DNA of 36,262 nucleotides from Pseudanabaena sp. BC1403 (GTDB lineage: Bacteria; Cyanobacteriota; Cyanobacteriia; Pseudanabaenales; Pseudanabaenaceae): NCBI RefSeq assembly GCF_002914585.1, contig NZ_PDDM01000038.1, forward strand, positions 1 to 36,262. The letters are read 5' to 3'. The notes beneath the pieces were generated by a model that ran no database searches, had not been told where the DNA came from, and saw only the letters and a program-made list of their open reading frames with translations. The position numbers were made by a program, and so were the translations under genes. How positions within the stretch are numbered: the stretch's first letter is position 1; the number at the start of each line of letters is the position of its first letter. This document shows positions 16,111-25,583 of this stretch, piece after piece.

Positions 16111-16154
16111 ACTCTTCGCTCTCACCGATAAATTGTGGCTGCGTTGTGGGGTTT

Positions 16155-16219
16155 GGGCGAAGCATTACCATTTGGAGATTGCAGTGATATGCATGAATGG
16201 TGGCGGTAATGCTTCGCCC
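16155..16219. repeat. 65-bp palindromic element type 1, copy a
   Basis: The perfect 15-base arms GGGCGAAGCATTACC (16155-16169) and GGTAATGCTTCGCCC (16205-16219) enclose a loop containing GATATGCATGAATGG. It follows a type 2 element by 44 bases, the same arrangement as at 27199-27369. It is MITE/REP-like, with no coding potential. Confidence 0.78.
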
Positions 16220-16245
16220 CTATGCTAATTTTTCCTTTTTCCTTG

Positions 16246-16290
16246 AAAACTGCATATGGTCGGGTGACGAAATAGCTAGATATTGGTAAG
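16246..16290 (+). promoter_or_regulatory. Shared upstream motif, copy D (TPR-CHAT 16385)
   Basis: AAAACTGCATATGGTCG (16246-16262) is clear. The second half is a variant, AGCTAGATATTGGTAAG (16274-16290), at the same 15-base distance; it resembles the second half of copy E before the caspase gene. A TTTTTCCTTG pyrimidine run precedes it. Confidence 0.55.
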
Positions 16291-16384
16291 TTTGATAGTA
16301 CTCAGTCGAGGCGATGTGATTATGTGCAAGGCAATCTCTAGTAATATGTCTGAAAATCAGCAACCTGTAAGGAGGAGCGCGAAG

Positions 16385-19300
16385 ATGAGTCTGAAATCGT
16401 TTAGTTTTAGATCGCTGGCAGGTGGTGTCCTTGCAACGTTGGTTTTATCCATTGCCCCAATTTCTTTTTCTGCGCTCTATTTTCTAGAACCTATTGCTGC
16501 TCAAACAACACAAGACCGTAAAACAGAGGCAGATCGCCTAATCCAGCAAGGGCTTCAGTTATCCCGAACCAGTCGCTATCGAGAAGCTATTCAAGTACTT
16601 GAATCGGCTCTAGGGATCTATCGCGATATTAAGGAGCGCAATGGTGAAGCAACGTCACTTCTTGGTTTAGGATTACAATACAATAATCTCGGACAGTACC
16701 AGAAAGCGATTGATTTCTATCAGCAATCTTTATCGATCCGAAAGCAAATTGGTGATCGCAATGGTGAAGCAGCGTCTCTCAATAATCTGGGTGGTGCATA
16801 CTACAGTCTCGGACAGTACCAGAAAGCGATTGATTTCTATCAGCAATCCTTATCGATCCGAAAGCAAATTGGTGATCGCAATGGTGAAGCAGCGTCTCTC
16901 AATAATCTGGGTGGTGCATACTACAGTCTCGGACAGTACCAGAAAGCGATTGATTTCTATCAGCAATCTTTATCGATCCGAAAGCAAATTGGTGATCGCA
17001 ATGGTGAAGCAGCGTCTCTCAATAATCTGGGTGGTGCATACTACAGTCTCGGACAGTACCAGAAAGCGATTGATTTCTATCAGCAATCCTTATCGATCCG
17101 AAAGCAAATTGGTGATCGCAATGGTGAAGCAGCGTCTCTCAATAATCTGGGTGGTGCATACTACAGTCTCGGACAGTACCAGAAAGCGATTGATTTCTAT
17201 CAGCAATCCTTATCGATCCGAAAGCAAATTGGTGATCGCAATGGTGAAGCAGCGTCTCTCAATAATCTGGGTGGTGCATACTACAGTCTCGGACAGTACC
17301 AGAAGGCAATTGATTTCCTTCAACAATCCTTACCAATTGTAAAGCAAATCGGCAATCGCTATGGTGAAGCAAAGTTACTCAATAATCTGGGTGGTGCATA
17401 CGGAAGTCTCGGACAGTACCAGAAAGCGATTGATTTCTATCAGCAATCCTTATCGATCCAAAAGCGAATCGGCGATCGCAATGGTGAAGCAACGTCACTT
17501 AGTAATCTAGGTGGTGCATACGACAATCTCGGACAGTATCAAAAAGCAATTGATTTCTTTCAGCAATCCTTATCGATCAAAAAGCAAATCGGTGATCGCA
17601 ATGGTGAAGCAACGTCTCTCAATAATCTGGGACTTGCATACAGAAGTCTCGGACAGTACCAGAAAGCAATTGATTTCTACCAGCAATCCTTAGCGATCCA
17701 AAAGCAAATCGGTGATCGCAATGGTGAAGCCGCGTCTCTCAATAATTTGGGACTTGCATACGACAATCTCGGACAGTATCAAAAAGCAATTGATTTCTAC
17801 CAGCAATCTTTACCAATCTTTAAGCAAATCGGCGGTCGCAATGGTGAATCAAGGTCTCTCAATAATCTGGGCAGTGCATACGGTAGTCTCGGACAGTATC
17901 AAAAAGCAATTGATTTCCATCAGCAATCCTTAGCGATCCAAAAGCAAATCGGTGATCGCAATGGTGAAGCAAAGTCTCTCAATAATCTTGGCAGTACATA
18001 CCATAGTCTCGGACAGTACCAGAAAGCGATTGATTTCTATCAGCAATCCTTAGCGATCCAAAAGCAAATCGGCGATCGCAATGGTGAAGCAACGTCTCTC
18101 AATAATTTGGGAATTGCGTATAACAGTCTCGGACAGTACCAGAAAAGCATAAATTTTTATCAGCAGTCCTTACCTATCTTGAAGCAAATTGGTGATCGCA
18201 ATAGTGAAGCAACGTCTCTCAATAATCTGGGATCGCTATTTGCTCAACAAAAACAAACCGAACTCGCAATCCTCTTTTACAAACAAACAATCAACGTCCG
18301 CGAAGCAATCCGCAAAGACATCAGCAAACTCGATAAAAACCTGCAAAAATCCTATCTATCCACAGTCGAATATACCTATCGCGACCTCGCCGATACCCTC
18401 CTCCTACAAGACCGCATCATCGAAGCCCTACAAGTTCTCGATCTTCTCAAAGTCCAAGAACTCGAAGACTACCTCAAAAACATCAAAGGCAGCGACAGAT
18501 CGGCGCAAGGTGTCAGACTTTTAGCACCAGAGAAAGCCCTTAGCGATAAGCTGTTAGCGGTTAGCCCTGACAACAGCAAAGACATCAACAATCAACTTGC
18601 CAATCAAATCCAACAACTTCCCAAAACCGAAATCAACAAAGTTCCCGACTATCTCAACCAGATCCCGCAGGGAACCGTATTACTCTATCCATTCATCCTA
18701 GGCGATCGCCTCGAAATCATCCTCTTCTCACCCAACAACCTCCCCATCCGCCGCACCGTCAAAATCTCCAAAGATCAACTCCAAGAATTAGTCACAGACT
18801 TTAGAGCAGGACTGCAAAATAACGGCTACGCAGATGTCAAAATACCCGCCGCCAAACTCTACGATCTGCTGATAAAACCCATCGAAGCCGAACTGCTCCA
18901 ATTCAAAGCCGACACTATCCTTTATGCACCCGATGGACAACTACGCTATGTTCCTCTCGCAGCCCTCTATGACGGCAAACAATGGCTCATCGAGAAATAT
19001 CGCATTAGTAACCTCATCGCCTATACCCTCACCGACTTCACCGCCAACCCCAAGAAACAACCCAGCATCCTCGCAGGAGCCTATGGCAACGTCAATCACA
19101 AAACTGGCGAAGCAACATTATCACCCTTACCAGCCACCATCACAGAAGTCCAAGCGATCGCCAACTCATTCACCAACTCAGTTACCTTTATCGAAGACAA
19201 ATTTAGTCGTCAAGCGATCGAATCTCAACTCAAAAATTATAATATTTTGCACCTCGCCACCCATGCCGAATTTAACACAGGTGTACCAGACAACTCCTTT

Positions 19301-19729
19301 ATCATCTTCGGCAATGGCGACAAAATCCGCCTCAACGAAATCACCGATTGGCAAATCCCCAATATCAATTTGATCATCTTGAGTGCCTGTCAGACTGGAC
19401 TCGGCAAACTCGGTGAAGGGGTAGAAATCTTAGGCTTTGGCTATCAAGTCCAAAAAGCAGGAGCCAAAAATGCGATCGCCTCTCTCTGGAAAGTTGATGA
19501 TGCTGGTACACAAGCCCTCATGGATGCTTTTTATGCAGAACTAAAAAAAGGCGATGTCTCGATTGTGGAAGCATTACGCAGAGCACAGATTGCGATGATT
19601 AATAGCGACAAGAAGGGGACAGGTAGCGATCGCGCTGGAATTAGAATCGTGGGAACAGTGCCAACTTCCTCGACATTATCCCATCCTTATTATTGGTCAG
19701 CATTTTTTGCAATCGGTAATGGATTGTAA
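16385..19729 (+). CDS. Exported TPR-CHAT protease-like protein 3, with recently amplified TPRs
   Basis: 1114 residues: a signal peptide (hydrophobic about 14-36, ending near IAAQ), about 15 TPR units of the GQYQKAIDFYQQSLSIRKQIGDRNGEA type, a linker, and a CHAT domain with H960 (LATHA) and C1002 (LSACQT). Five consecutive TPR units are identical in protein and almost identical in DNA. The last 120 residues, from IASLWKVDDAGTQ to HPYYWSAFFAIGNGL, are nearly the same as in the 9683 protein although the TPRs are not. ATG 16385 is chosen because a perfect AAGGAGG lies 9 bases upstream (16369-16375). In-frame ATGs at 16322 and 16346 lack this and would bury the signal peptide. Probably periplasmic; the long TPR solenoid is a likely recognition surface. 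Confidence 0.88.
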   Translation: MSLKSFSFRSLAGGVLATLVLSIAPISFSALYFLEPIAAQTTQDRKTEADRLIQQGLQLSRTSRYREAIQVLESALGIYRDIKERNGEATSLLGLGLQYNNLGQYQKAIDFYQQSLSIRKQIGDRNGEAASLNNLGGAYYSLGQYQKAIDFYQQSLSIRKQIGDRNGEAASLNNLGGAYYSLGQYQKAIDFYQQSLSIRKQIGDRNGEAASLNNLGGAYYSLGQYQKAIDFYQQSLSIRKQIGDRNGEAASLNNLGGAYYSLGQYQKAIDFYQQSLSIRKQIGDRNGEAASLNNLGGAYYSLGQYQKAIDFLQQSLPIVKQIGNRYGEAKLLNNLGGAYGSLGQYQKAIDFYQQSLSIQKRIGDRNGEATSLSNLGGAYDNLGQYQKAIDFFQQSLSIKKQIGDRNGEATSLNNLGLAYRSLGQYQKAIDFYQQSLAIQKQIGDRNGEAASLNNLGLAYDNLGQYQKAIDFYQQSLPIFKQIGGRNGESRSLNNLGSAYGSLGQYQKAIDFHQQSLAIQKQIGDRNGEAKSLNNLGSTYHSLGQYQKAIDFYQQSLAIQKQIGDRNGEATSLNNLGIAYNSLGQYQKSINFYQQSLPILKQIGDRNSEATSLNNLGSLFAQQKQTELAILFYKQTINVREAIRKDISKLDKNLQKSYLSTVEYTYRDLADTLLLQDRIIEALQVLDLLKVQELEDYLKNIKGSDRSAQGVRLLAPEKALSDKLLAVSPDNSKDINNQLANQIQQLPKTEINKVPDYLNQIPQGTVLLYPFILGDRLEIILFSPNNLPIRRTVKISKDQLQELVTDFRAGLQNNGYADVKIPAAKLYDLLIKPIEAELLQFKADTILYAPDGQLRYVPLAALYDGKQWLIEKYRISNLIAYTLTDFTANPKKQPSILAGAYGNVNHKTGEATLSPLPATITEVQAIANSFTNSVTFIEDKFSRQAIESQLKNYNILHLATHAEFNTGVPDNSFIIFGNGDKIRLNEITDWQIPNINLIILSACQTGLGKLGEGVEILGFGYQVQKAGAKNAIASLWKVDDAGTQALMDAFYAELKKGDVSIVEALRRAQIAMINSDKKGTGSDRAGIRIVGTVPTSSTLSHPYYWSAFFAIGNGL
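16691..17305 (+). repeat. Tandem 120-bp TPR-coding repeats, five near-identical units
   Basis: Units starting at 16691, 16811, 16931, 17051 and 17171 differ, as far as I can see, only at one synonymous position (TCT or TCC in CAATC-Y-TTATC, in the order T, C, T, C, C). The period of 120 bases equals one 40-residue TPR, so frame is kept. Later units (from 17291) are diverged. The T/C pattern suggests that some duplication steps moved two units at once. Confidence 0.9.
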
Positions 19730-19753
19730 GCAAAATTTACTGACAACTTACAT

Positions 19754-19790
19754 AAAACTGCATATGCTCTAAAGACGTAATAGGTATGTA
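19754..19790 (+). promoter_or_regulatory. Shared upstream motif, copy F (HD-GYP/sigma operon)
   Basis: AAAACTGCATATGCTC (19754-19769) and GGTATGTA (19783-19790) are separated by 16 bases after CATATG. It lies in the 102-base gap between TPR-CHAT 3 and the HD-GYP gene, 41 bases before its start. The downstream operon encodes a sigma-70-like protein. Confidence 0.62.
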
Positions 19791-19831
19791 TAGGCAAGAC
19801 CAAAATAAAAAACCAGACAGGACATACCTTC

Positions 19832-20596
19832 ATGAGCTACTACGCCCTCTACGAACAATTACAAGAACTTCAACAAACATTACCCCCGATCGCAGATATC
19901 ATCAACCGCCTTGATCCAGAGACAAGACAACATAGTGAACGCCTCGCACTCGCCGCTCAACAATTTGGCGAATACCTTGCACTCCCAAAACGCGATCGCC
20001 AACTACTTGTATGGGGCGCATATATCCATGACATCGGCAAAAGTGCCATTCCTTTGGAGATTCTCCTTAAACCTGCGAAATTGACCGTCTCTGAACATCA
20101 AGTCATTAAAGAACATACAGAGATTGGTGAAAGCCTCTGTCCATTGCCAGACTCAATGCGTGAAGTTGCCCAGATCATTCGTCATCACCATGAGCTATGG
20201 AATGGCTGTGGCTACCCCGATCGCCTAATTGGTGAAGAGATTCCTTATTTAGTGAGGATCGTGCAGATTCTTGATGTTTATGACGCATTAACCCATAAAC
20301 GTTGCTACAAACGCGCCTACTCATCAATGGAAGCGATCGGGATTTTACTGATCGAAACCACCAAAGGCTACTATCAGCCAGAATTGATCGCCGAGTTTAT
20401 GACCTTTAAGGAAATAGAAGATCATTTCGGCGATCGCTCAAGTATTGTAGAGTCGATGATGCATACAAATATGAGCAATAGAGCCATGTATGACATGGAA
20501 TATACTCTCAATATATCTGAAGAGATCGTGGCACAAAGCTTACAAAATTGGCAGCATCCTTTCGCTTGTCAAAGTGATGCAATTAGCATAGGTTGA
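19832..20596 (+). CDS. HD-GYP-type phosphohydrolase
   Basis: A 254-residue cytosolic protein made almost entirely of one HD-GYP domain, the class that hydrolyses cyclic di-GMP. The metal ligands are visible: H34 (RQHSERLA), H66-D67 (YIHDIGKSAIP), H95 (KEHTEIGE), H118-H120 (IRHHHELWNG) and G127-Y128-P129. A later D-V-Y-D-A-L segment (about 147-152) completes the site. There is no receiver or sensory domain, so control must come from expression or partners. It is the first gene of an operon with the sigma-like gene, 4 bases apart, and lies behind motif copy F. The domain call is strong. Activity on c-di-GMP specifically is a family inference; some HD-GYP proteins act on other cyclic dinucleotides or have lost activity. 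Confidence 0.85.
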   Translation: MSYYALYEQLQELQQTLPPIADIINRLDPETRQHSERLALAAQQFGEYLALPKRDRQLLVWGAYIHDIGKSAIPLEILLKPAKLTVSEHQVIKEHTEIGESLCPLPDSMREVAQIIRHHHELWNGCGYPDRLIGEEIPYLVRIVQILDVYDALTHKRCYKRAYSSMEAIGILLIETTKGYYQPELIAEFMTFKEIEDHFGDRSSIVESMMHTNMSNRAMYDMEYTLNISEEIVAQSLQNWQHPFACQSDAISIG

Positions 20597-20600
20597 ACAA

Positions 20601-21968
20601 ATGGCGATTCTTTGGCGGTATTGGCAACTAGTGCGCTTGGACAGTAGCGGCAAGACTCGGACTGATGTGATCTCTAGGGCAAAAAATTATTTTGAGCAAA
20701 GATATCCATTAGTTGATGAGAGCGACATAGATGATCTCGACGATCGCGCGATCGCTAAGGCTCTATGGCAAGTCATGGCTCAAGAAATCAATGCTTTTCT
20801 CTGCTTGCGTTGCTATATTTCCCATCAGATTTTGCAAGTTTGCATTCAACTAAATAGCCAATTTGGCAATCACTACGGATTCAGTCTTGAGGAGATTTTG
20901 CCCTATGTCCTTGATGATGATGGCAAGTCTGACCACAGTGCCTATCAACCAGTGAGCTATCAGATTTTACAAAAATTTGACCCAGAGCGCAGCAACCTAT
21001 CCACTTGGACGACAAGGCTAGTTAAACAACATCGCGAACTAAATGCTTTTTTGCTCCAGCATGGCGTTTACCTCCTCAGTGATTGGGCGATTCTCAATGA
21101 CACTAACCCCAAAAAACTGCAACGAGTTCTCTCTGACTTTCATCAACTGACCAAGCCAGAAATTGCATCGGCGATCGCTCTTCTAGAGAGTTACCATGCC
21201 ATCTACCGCCAAGAGCGTCTACGTCTACGTCAACAGGGTCAAGCCTTAGGGCAATGTCAACCACCCACCACCACCCAACTACAGCAAATCGCTCAACTTT
21301 TAAAAACAGCGATCGCCCCTGATGCGATCCTCAAGCGTCTCCAAGCCCTTGCCCAACTTCTACGCCAACATCGCATCCATGTGCGCGGAAATCTGCCTAC
21401 TACCTCCATTGATGCTCCTAGCACTAAACCTGTAATCGAAACGATTGCGATCACCGATCATGGTCAGGAAATAGAAGGACAGACTCAGTTTTTACAAAAC
21501 TATCGCCAACTGATGTTGCTCTCCCTCGATGGTGCTTTTGAAAAAGCGATCACTGTCCGTCTGCAAGGCAAGAGTACAAAAGCACAACAGAAAGCCAAAA
21601 TCTTTGCGATCGCATTGCAGCTATTTCATTGTCAGGGGATGACGATGGGCGAGATTGCGGCTCAAGTGGGATTAAAGGCGCAGTTTGAAGTGACCCGTTT
21701 ACTAAAGCTCAAGGAATTTCGCGCTGATGTCCGCCATTATTTATTGCAATCCCTGCAAGCAAAAGTAACGGAGCTGGCGGCTGAGCATATTAGTCTAGAT
21801 CGCTTAATTGCCCTAGATCGTGAAATCAGCAATGCTCTTGCCGAGCAAGTTGACCTCTTACTCAGAGATGCCGAAACCGATGCTAAAACCACCAAAAGCC
21901 ACACCACAGGAACCATATTTTCCCGCCGCCTTTGTTTACATTTAGATAATCGGAGTTATCCATCATGA
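20601..21968 (+). CDS. Sigma-70-like factor of the cyanobacterial CHAT-CHASE2 cluster type
   Basis: A 455-residue protein resembling a divergent sigma-70 family member found in cyanobacteria. The central section (about 120-190) has the pattern FDPERSNLSTWTTRLVKQHRELNAFLLQHG, reminiscent of sigma region 2, where core RNA polymerase and the -10 element are bound. Near residues 347-372 a helix-turn-helix, MTMGEIAAQVGLKAQFEVTR, resembles region 4, which reads the -35 element. The C-terminal tail ends with an RRLCLHLDNR motif. The gene starts 4 bases after the HD-GYP stop, and its TGA stop overlaps the DUF1822 start (ATGA), a coupling often seen between sigma and anti-sigma genes. It is a natural candidate for recognising the shared upstream motif, including the copy before its own operon. 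Sigma activity is inferred, not proven. Confidence 0.7.
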   Translation: MAILWRYWQLVRLDSSGKTRTDVISRAKNYFEQRYPLVDESDIDDLDDRAIAKALWQVMAQEINAFLCLRCYISHQILQVCIQLNSQFGNHYGFSLEEILPYVLDDDGKSDHSAYQPVSYQILQKFDPERSNLSTWTTRLVKQHRELNAFLLQHGVYLLSDWAILNDTNPKKLQRVLSDFHQLTKPEIASAIALLESYHAIYRQERLRLRQQGQALGQCQPPTTTQLQQIAQLLKTAIAPDAILKRLQALAQLLRQHRIHVRGNLPTTSIDAPSTKPVIETIAITDHGQEIEGQTQFLQNYRQLMLLSLDGAFEKAITVRLQGKSTKAQQKAKIFAIALQLFHCQGMTMGEIAAQVGLKAQFEVTRLLKLKEFRADVRHYLLQSLQAKVTELAAEHISLDRLIALDREISNALAEQVDLLLRDAETDAKTTKSHTTGTIFSRRLCLHLDNRSYPS

Positions 21969-23140
21969 TCTGTACAATAGAAAAAATGAACGCTTTGATA
22001 AACGAGTTTGAAACTTTGGATAATGACGCGATCGCCCTATCATCTGACAGCTTGCAAACGGCGGCAAACCTGAGCGAACTTGTGACCATGAGATCGCAAC
22101 AATGGCAAGCCTATTTCAATGCCCTTGCCCTATTTGGGTTTGAAGCATGGTTACAAGAACGCGCTCCTGATGTGCGACTAGAACGAGACAATGCTTCAGT
22201 ATTTGAGCCAACCCAAGCGGGAGCGATCGCGGCTACCTATGGACTTACCGTCAATCAGTTTCGAGTTTGTCTAATTCCCATTGATAGCGAACCAGATACT
22301 GTTATTTCTCTAAGTCGGATTCTCATAGAATCAGCAGAATTTAGACCGCATTTCTATGTGCTAGTGGAACTTTATGAAGAACAAGAACAAGCCATTATTA
22401 AAGGGTGGTTGCGCGCTGACAACCTGATCGCTAGACAGTCTGAACTTAGTCTAAGTACAGATTGGAAGTACGAAATACCGCAAGCATGGTTTGAGCCTGA
22501 TTGTGACAACCTGCTGCTATATTGGCGCTGTGCATCTCCAGCCATGATTGATTTACCGAGTCTCGCGCCTACGATCGCTAGTGATCGCTACTCATGGTTA
22601 CAGCTTTTGACTCAACCTGCGATCGATACCGCCCAATGGTTACAGGAAGAATGGCAGGCTCTCGTAAACGATCTAACTTGGGTACTATTACCCCCCGTCG
22701 CCAGTGCATCAGGTTTACGCTCATCGGGAGCGACTTTAAACCGTTCCCCACTTTCGGAATTAGAGACAATCCTGACTGCGATCGAGCGTACAGGAATGCG
22801 ATTGCCCAGTAATGCTCGCGCCGCCTATCAAGATTTCGAGCTTGGTGAATATCCGTTGCGACTCTATGCCGTGATTGGTTCTGAGGTCGCAACCGATGGC
22901 GCGATCGCATGGTCATTGCTTGCCATTCTTGGCAAGGCTACGGATCGAGATTTACCAGTAGATTTGATTTTGCAGATTTCTGATATTACGGGCGTACTGG
23001 TGGAACGACAATTAGAAGCACGAGGAGCCTATCTATTTGCAGAAGTGGAAGGCACTCCAGAGGAACGCTTTTTAGTAACTGCGGCTCTCGCTGATGGCAC
23101 AACGCGATCGCTACCACCTTTTGCATTTCAAGCTGAGTAA
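21965..23140 (+). CDS. DUF1822 family protein
   Basis: A 391-residue soluble protein with no signal peptide or membrane segment. It matches the cyanobacterial DUF1822 family by overall pattern, in particular the LPDLA-like spacing, the W-L-Q-E-x-W-Q-x-L central part (about 223-231) and the C-terminal Y-P-L-R-L-Y-A…W-S-L-L-A-I-L-G (about 294-325). No catalytic motif is seen and the biochemical role is unknown. The ATG at 21965 overlaps the stop of the sigma-like gene by 4 bases; an in-frame ATG at 21986 is the alternative. Because of that coupling and its position between the sigma-like factor and the CHAT-CHASE2 membrane protein, it could be the sigma partner or a CHAT substrate, by inference only. 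Confidence 0.8.
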   Translation: MICTIEKMNALINEFETLDNDAIALSSDSLQTAANLSELVTMRSQQWQAYFNALALFGFEAWLQERAPDVRLERDNASVFEPTQAGAIAATYGLTVNQFRVCLIPIDSEPDTVISLSRILIESAEFRPHFYVLVELYEEQEQAIIKGWLRADNLIARQSELSLSTDWKYEIPQAWFEPDCDNLLLYWRCASPAMIDLPSLAPTIASDRYSWLQLLTQPAIDTAQWLQEEWQALVNDLTWVLLPPVASASGLRSSGATLNRSPLSELETILTAIERTGMRLPSNARAAYQDFELGEYPLRLYAVIGSEVATDGAIAWSLLAILGKATDRDLPVDLILQISDITGVLVERQLEARGAYLFAEVEGTPEERFLVTAALADGTTRSLPPFAFQAE

Positions 23141-23144
23141 ATCG

Positions 23145-25583
23145 ATGCTATATAAACTTAAGGTCTGGCATATTGAGCGCCAATGCTTATTTGATTTGAC
23201 ATGGGGAAAAGGACAGCAATTGTCAGCGCGTTTAACATTTCCAGAGACGCTCACGACTCTTTATCAAACTTGGCAACTTGCCTATTTGAATTTTTACAAA
23301 TCCGCCTTAAGAGCCAAAGTTAAGGGTAGCGGCAGTATTCCTGCTCCGACAATTGATTGGCGGGCTAATCTCGTGCAAGCAGAAGCTCAATTTTTAGCGG
23401 AGTTCCATTATTGGCTCAATAGTGCGGAACTCGTACCAATTCGCGCTGAAATTGCTAGAGCATCCGCGCAGCCGAATAATGCCAATGTAATTGATGTTTT
23501 TCTCACCTGCGAGGCGCTAGAACTCGCGCGATTTCCTTGGGAGACATGGGAAATTGCCACGACTTTAGCGATCACTAAACCAATTCGCATTTCGAGATCG
23601 CCTGCAAATATTCGGGCGGAAGTTTCACAGAGAAAGCGACAGGGGAAATTACGGGTACTTGCGGTTTTGGGGGATGATACGGGGTTAGACTTTCAAGCCG
23701 ATCGCTTTGCTTTGCGATCGCTATCAAAAGTTGCGGAAGTCACTTTTATCGGTTGGCAAGCGGGCAAAGACAATAACGATCTGAAGGAACAAATTCGCCT
23801 TGCGATCGCTGACGAACGGGGTTGGGATATTCTCTTTTTTGCGGGACATAGTAATGAAAGTGCAATTTCTGGTGGAGAGCTAGGCATCGCGCCGAATCAA
23901 TCGATTTTCCTGAGTGAAATTGCGCCGCAATTATTATTCGCAAAAACTAGAGGGCTACAGTTTGCGCTGTTCAATTCTTGCAATGGTTTAAGCATTGCCG
24001 AAGCGCTCATTGATTTGGGGTTAAGTCAAGTCGCGGTGATGCGCGAACCGATTCAGAATCAAGTTGCCCAAGAATTTTTGGCAAGATTCCTACCCAGTTT
24101 AGCCGAGGGTAAAGATGTCCGCGCTGCACTCTTGGTCGCTTGTCAACATTTGAAATTAGAAAAGAATCTCACTTATCCATCCGCTTATTTAATTCCGTCA
24201 CTATTTTGTCATCCTGAGGCAGTTCCCTTTTGTTTACCACCGCCAAATTGGCGGAGAAGGATTGGGAAATTACTCCCCTCTCCCAAACAAGCGATCGCTG
24301 TTAGCACTCTAGCGGCTCTCAGTCTTTGGTATCCTGCCCAAGACTGGTTACGCGAAACCCGTGTCTGGACGCAAGCCATCTATCGTGATGTCACGCAGCA
24401 AGTGCCGATTGCCAAACCTCCCGTGCTGCTGGTGCAAATTGATGAAGCTTCGATTCAGCATTTGGATGGACGCAAAAAGAATATTCTCGATCGCCGTTAT
24501 CTTGCCAAAGTTCTCGATAAAGTACAGCAGTTGCAACCCAAGGTAATTGGTATCGATTATCTGTTAGATAGCTCTATGCAAGAGTATCCTGATGAAGATC
24601 GCCAATTGCGAGAAACAGTGGAGAATGCTGTCCGTAAGCAGATTTGGATCGTTTTTGCGACGGTACAGGGTCCGAATGCTTGGGTAGTCACCGATGAAAT
24701 GGCTCTCTCTCCATCGGTAGTAAATCCGAATGCAACTCTGCGCGGTTATGTAAATGTGCCGCCTTGGTATATGGAAGTTCTCCCTAATCAAGTAAGTTGT
24801 AGCGATCGCTGTCCTTTTGCTTATCTATTGGCTCTTGCCTCGGCGGTATCCCTGAGGAACGATCCGAGCCTACCAAAACCCAGTCTAGACAGTCGCAGTG
24901 ATTTGCGTAGTCAACTAATAGAATCTCTTAAAGCAAATCCTCAGCGCTCAGATTTAACCAATTATTTACATCGTTTACGATTGCCAGCAATTTATAATTT
25001 TTCTCAAAAATTTGACCAGCTTTGGTTACAACCGATTCTCGATTTTTCGATTCCTCCCGATCGCGCATTTCAGGCAATTACGGCAAAAGAGGTATTGAGC
25101 GATAACTTTGATGTTAATTCTCTATCAACTCATCCGATTGTGATCATTGCTCCAGGTGGTTATCGACAGGCAGGAGTTGATCGCGAAGGACAGGATAATT
25201 TCTCAGTACCGATGGCGATCGCTTATTGGCGCAATAAATATCCTGCGATCGCTACGGTTCCCCATGCGTTTGTGGGTGCGGAAGCCCATGCTTACACGGT
25301 GCATCATTTCCGATCGCGACATCTGGTTGTTCCCATTCCCGATCTGTGGATGATCGCGATCGCATTGATTTTAGGTCGAGCTACGGCTCTGATCTATTTA
25401 CAGCGCGATCGGCGTGGAACTTATTGGGCGATCGGTTTAGTCATCACTAATTCAATCTATGCTGTGGCAAGTTGGCAATGGTATATTTCAGGCTTAGTTT
25501 TGTTGCCTTGGTTGCTGCCTTCATTGACATTTTGGATCTGTGTTTTACCTGTTTTAAGGAGAAAGTCTCATGGTGCGCGTTAA
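23145..25583 (+). CDS. Membrane CHAT-CHASE2 sensor protein
   Basis: 812 residues: an N-terminal domain with a W-G-x-G-Q-x-L-S-A-x-L start, a cytosolic CHAT domain with candidate catalytic H235 (FFAGHSNES) and C279 (FNSCNGLS), one membrane segment (about 382-400), a periplasmic CHASE2 domain (about 415-720, beginning PPVLLVQIDEASI), and three closely spaced C-terminal membrane helices (about 725-805). In known proteins CHASE2 is an extracytoplasmic ligand-sensing domain, usually joined to kinases or cyclases. Here the cytosolic output would be a caspase-like peptidase. The ATG at 23145, 4 bases after the DUF1822 stop, gives the usual family start; an ATG at 23094 would lie inside DUF1822. The downstream DUF928 gene overlaps by 14 bases. 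The ligand and the cleaved target are unknown. Confidence 0.87.
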   Translation: MLYKLKVWHIERQCLFDLTWGKGQQLSARLTFPETLTTLYQTWQLAYLNFYKSALRAKVKGSGSIPAPTIDWRANLVQAEAQFLAEFHYWLNSAELVPIRAEIARASAQPNNANVIDVFLTCEALELARFPWETWEIATTLAITKPIRISRSPANIRAEVSQRKRQGKLRVLAVLGDDTGLDFQADRFALRSLSKVAEVTFIGWQAGKDNNDLKEQIRLAIADERGWDILFFAGHSNESAISGGELGIAPNQSIFLSEIAPQLLFAKTRGLQFALFNSCNGLSIAEALIDLGLSQVAVMREPIQNQVAQEFLARFLPSLAEGKDVRAALLVACQHLKLEKNLTYPSAYLIPSLFCHPEAVPFCLPPPNWRRRIGKLLPSPKQAIAVSTLAALSLWYPAQDWLRETRVWTQAIYRDVTQQVPIAKPPVLLVQIDEASIQHLDGRKKNILDRRYLAKVLDKVQQLQPKVIGIDYLLDSSMQEYPDEDRQLRETVENAVRKQIWIVFATVQGPNAWVVTDEMALSPSVVNPNATLRGYVNVPPWYMEVLPNQVSCSDRCPFAYLLALASAVSLRNDPSLPKPSLDSRSDLRSQLIESLKANPQRSDLTNYLHRLRLPAIYNFSQKFDQLWLQPILDFSIPPDRAFQAITAKEVLSDNFDVNSLSTHPIVIIAPGGYRQAGVDREGQDNFSVPMAIAYWRNKYPAIATVPHAFVGAEAHAYTVHHFRSRHLVVPIPDLWMIAIALILGRATALIYLQRDRRGTYWAIGLVITNSIYAVASWQWYISGLVLLPWLLPSLTFWICVLPVLRRKSHGAR

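Noticed and set aside
16283-16384. Upstream starts (TTG 16283, ATG 16322, ATG 16346) for TPR-CHAT 3
   Set aside because: They would put 13-34 polar residues before the signal peptide; the perfect AAGGAGG is placed for ATG 16385.
16691-17305. CRISPR-like regular repetition
   Set aside because: The repeats are contiguous 120-bp coding units without unique spacers; each encodes a complete TPR.
16710-17342. A second long open frame of 210 codons overlapping the TPR repeats
   Set aside because: It exists because the repeat period (120 bases) is a multiple of three, so any stop-free unit stays open in that frame. The real gene is the TPR-CHAT frame, with signal peptide and CHAT domain.
23094-23144. 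Earlier ATG for the CHAT-CHASE2 gene
   Set aside because: It would overlap DUF1822 by 47 bases and add an atypical leader. ATG 23145 gives the usual family N-terminus right after the DUF1822 stop.
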